Assembly: GCA_946482295.1 (NCBI GenBank)
Contig: CAMLRB010000217.1
Coordinates: 1-5,881, forward strand
Source of the DNA: an uncultured Bacteriovorax sp.
Lineage (GTDB): Bacteria > Bdellovibrionota > Bacteriovoracia > Bacteriovoracales > Bacteriovoracaceae
Direction: 5' to 3'
DNA length: 5,881 nucleotides
Part shown: positions 4,913-5,881 of the stretch, in pieces
Numbering within the stretch: the stretch's first letter is position 1
Layout: each line of letters begins with the position of its first letter
Program-made: the position numbers and the translations under genes
Notes under the pieces: generated by a model
The model's database searches: none
The model's input: the letters and a program-made list of their open reading frames with translations, nothing else
What the model was told of the DNA's origin: nothing

Positions 4913-5881
4913 ATGATCAGAAATTTAATTGTTGGTTTTGTCTTTTTACTTCTTTCGACTTCTGTTTTTGCACTTCCAGTGGCCCAAATTACAGGATCAG
5001 ACTTAACGCTTGTAGGTGAAACAGTTACGTTATCAGCTACAAATTCATCAGGAGTGGGGCTTAAGTATCGTTGGAAATTACTGGCGCGTCCGGCTGGCAG
5101 TAACGTACAGTTAAATGCAAACACAAATTCAGAAGCAACGTTCACCTCAGATCGAAAAGGTATTTATTTATTTGAACTTAGAGTTCTCGAATCAACGTCA
5201 TGGTCTGCACCTGTTTATCACACAGTATCTACCATTGTTTCAAATGGTGATGTTGTTCTTTCACCTGAAATTTATGAACCTTCAATCTTATGTCAACTCA
5301 CAATGGGATTTTATGATTGTGAGGAAGTCATCAAAGATTTCACTGTAGCTGAACCGGGTTCTGATTATTCTCTTGTTTTAGAAAATAACGGAGTCAAAAA
5401 AGCATTTTTAAACTTGAACGGCGAAGAAATCACAGATTATTATCAACTCAGTGGAGAAACGGAAACTGTTGTTAAAAAAGTAACTTTAAATTCTGAAAAC
5501 CAACTTAAAATTCGTTTTGGTCGTCCAGGTTCATTCAGCGAACTCAACGGACATATTTCTTTGAAAATTGTTAAGAATCAAATGCCTGTTGGCAACAATA
5601 CAGCCCCAGTTGTTACGGCCCAACCTTTGAATTATTACGATAGTGAAGGCGGATTCACTCAGTTAACAATTACAGATATTGATGCCTCTGACACTCATAC
5701 TATCGCAGTTGTCATTCCACCCAAGTTTGGAGAAGTGACTGTCGAACAAAATGGAAAAATTACATATAGTCCAGATTTATTCAGCTATGAGAACGATGAA
5801 GTCGTTATTCTCGTTCGCGATAATGGATCACCTCAAAAAGGGACAGCTTATGTTTTACCTATTAATTATATTAATGGAAAT
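4913..5881 (+). CDS. Exported PKD/cadherin-like surface protein, 3' end beyond the window
   Basis: An uninterrupted reading frame of 323 codons runs from ATG to the last base of the window, so the gene is partial. A Sec signal peptide ends at VFA (18-20). Residues 22-92 look like a PKD-type beta-sandwich: KYRWKLLARPAGSNVQL (51-67), then ATFTSDRKGIYLFELRV (75-91), matching the 'Y-x-W-x-L ... P-a-G-S ... F-t-p-D-x-x-G-x-Y' pattern. Residues 113-220 carry a module often seen in surface proteins (SLVLENNG, AFLNLNGEEI, VTLNSENQLKIRFGRPGS) with two cysteines, C127 and C136, that could form a disulfide. From 229 a third, cadherin- or VCBS-like domain starts at NTAPVVTAQ, with DIDASD (255-260) as a probable calcium-binding motif and PPKFGEVTV (269-277). 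Such proteins serve in adhesion or cell-surface structure. AGGTGGA (4898-4904) lies 8 nt before ATG. The full length and the anchor are unknown. Co-transcription with the haloperoxidase 62 bp upstream is possible. Confidence 0.9.
   Translation, partial: MIRNLIVGFVFLLLSTSVFALPVAQITGSDLTLVGETVTLSATNSSGVGLKYRWKLLARPAGSNVQLNANTNSEATFTSDRKGIYLFELRVLESTSWSAPVYHTVSTIVSNGDVVLSPEIYEPSILCQLTMGFYDCEEVIKDFTVAEPGSDYSLVLENNGVKKAFLNLNGEEITDYYQLSGETETVVKKVTLNSENQLKIRFGRPGSFSELNGHISLKIVKNQMPVGNNTAPVVTAQPLNYYDSEGGFTQLTITDIDASDTHTIAVVIPPKFGEVTVEQNGKITYSPDLFSYENDEVVILVRDNGSPQKGTAYVLPINYINGN

Noticed and set aside
4891..5145. 84-codon - strand open frame opposite the surface-protein gene
   Set aside because: The + strand frame here has a signal peptide, a ribosome binding site and a PKD pattern over its whole length.
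5115..5348. 77-codon + strand frame inside the surface-protein gene
   Set aside because: It lies out of frame within a continuous 323-codon frame with recognisable domains.
1..5881. tRNA, rRNA, CRISPR array, insertion sequence or phage attachment site
   Set aside because: I found no cloverleaf-like segment, regularly spaced repeats, transposase motifs or terminal inverted repeats.

Overview
The window is low-GC bacterial DNA from a Gram-negative organism. Several products are periplasmic or exported: a di-heme c-type peroxidase and a vanadium-haloperoxidase-type enzyme with signal peptides, a membrane-anchored solute-binding protein, and a surface-type multidomain protein. Shine-Dalgarno sites of the AAGGA type precede most genes, which argues against Bacteroidota. 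AT-rich composition, short spacers and this repertoire would suit a Bdellovibrionota-like lineage (Bacteriovorax or relatives), but that is a guess; no marker gene is present.

Layout, left to right. Positions 1-225 hold a perfect 16-bp palindrome, a weak hairpin around a good ribosome binding site, and what looks like the broken remains of a small secreted-peptide gene (79-253, one in-frame stop and one frameshift). Next is a tight two-gene unit on the + strand: a family-5 (Opp/Dpp type) solute-binding protein (226-1722) and, 12 bp later, a compact YcaO-fold protein (1735-2607). Convergent to it lies a di-heme MauG/CcpA-type peroxidase on the - strand (2661-3509). A 99-bp divergent spacer separates that gene from a vanadium-dependent haloperoxidase homologue (3609-4850, +) whose active site is fully preserved. 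After a 62-bp spacer with possible alternative RNA hairpins, a PKD/cadherin-like surface protein starts at 4913 and runs off the right edge.

How the genes may work together. The SBP-YcaO pair is the least ordinary part. YcaO enzymes modify peptide backbones (azolines, thioamides, amidines) using ATP, and family-5 binding proteins bind peptides, so this unit could belong to a peptide-modification or peptide-sensing system. The degenerate peptide gene just upstream sits where a precursor would be expected. No transporter, dehydrogenase, protease or intact precursor is visible, so this is inference. The two peroxidases are divergent neighbours, both exported and both probably hydrogen-peroxide dependent, which suggests a shared oxidant-handling or oxidant-using role in the envelope.
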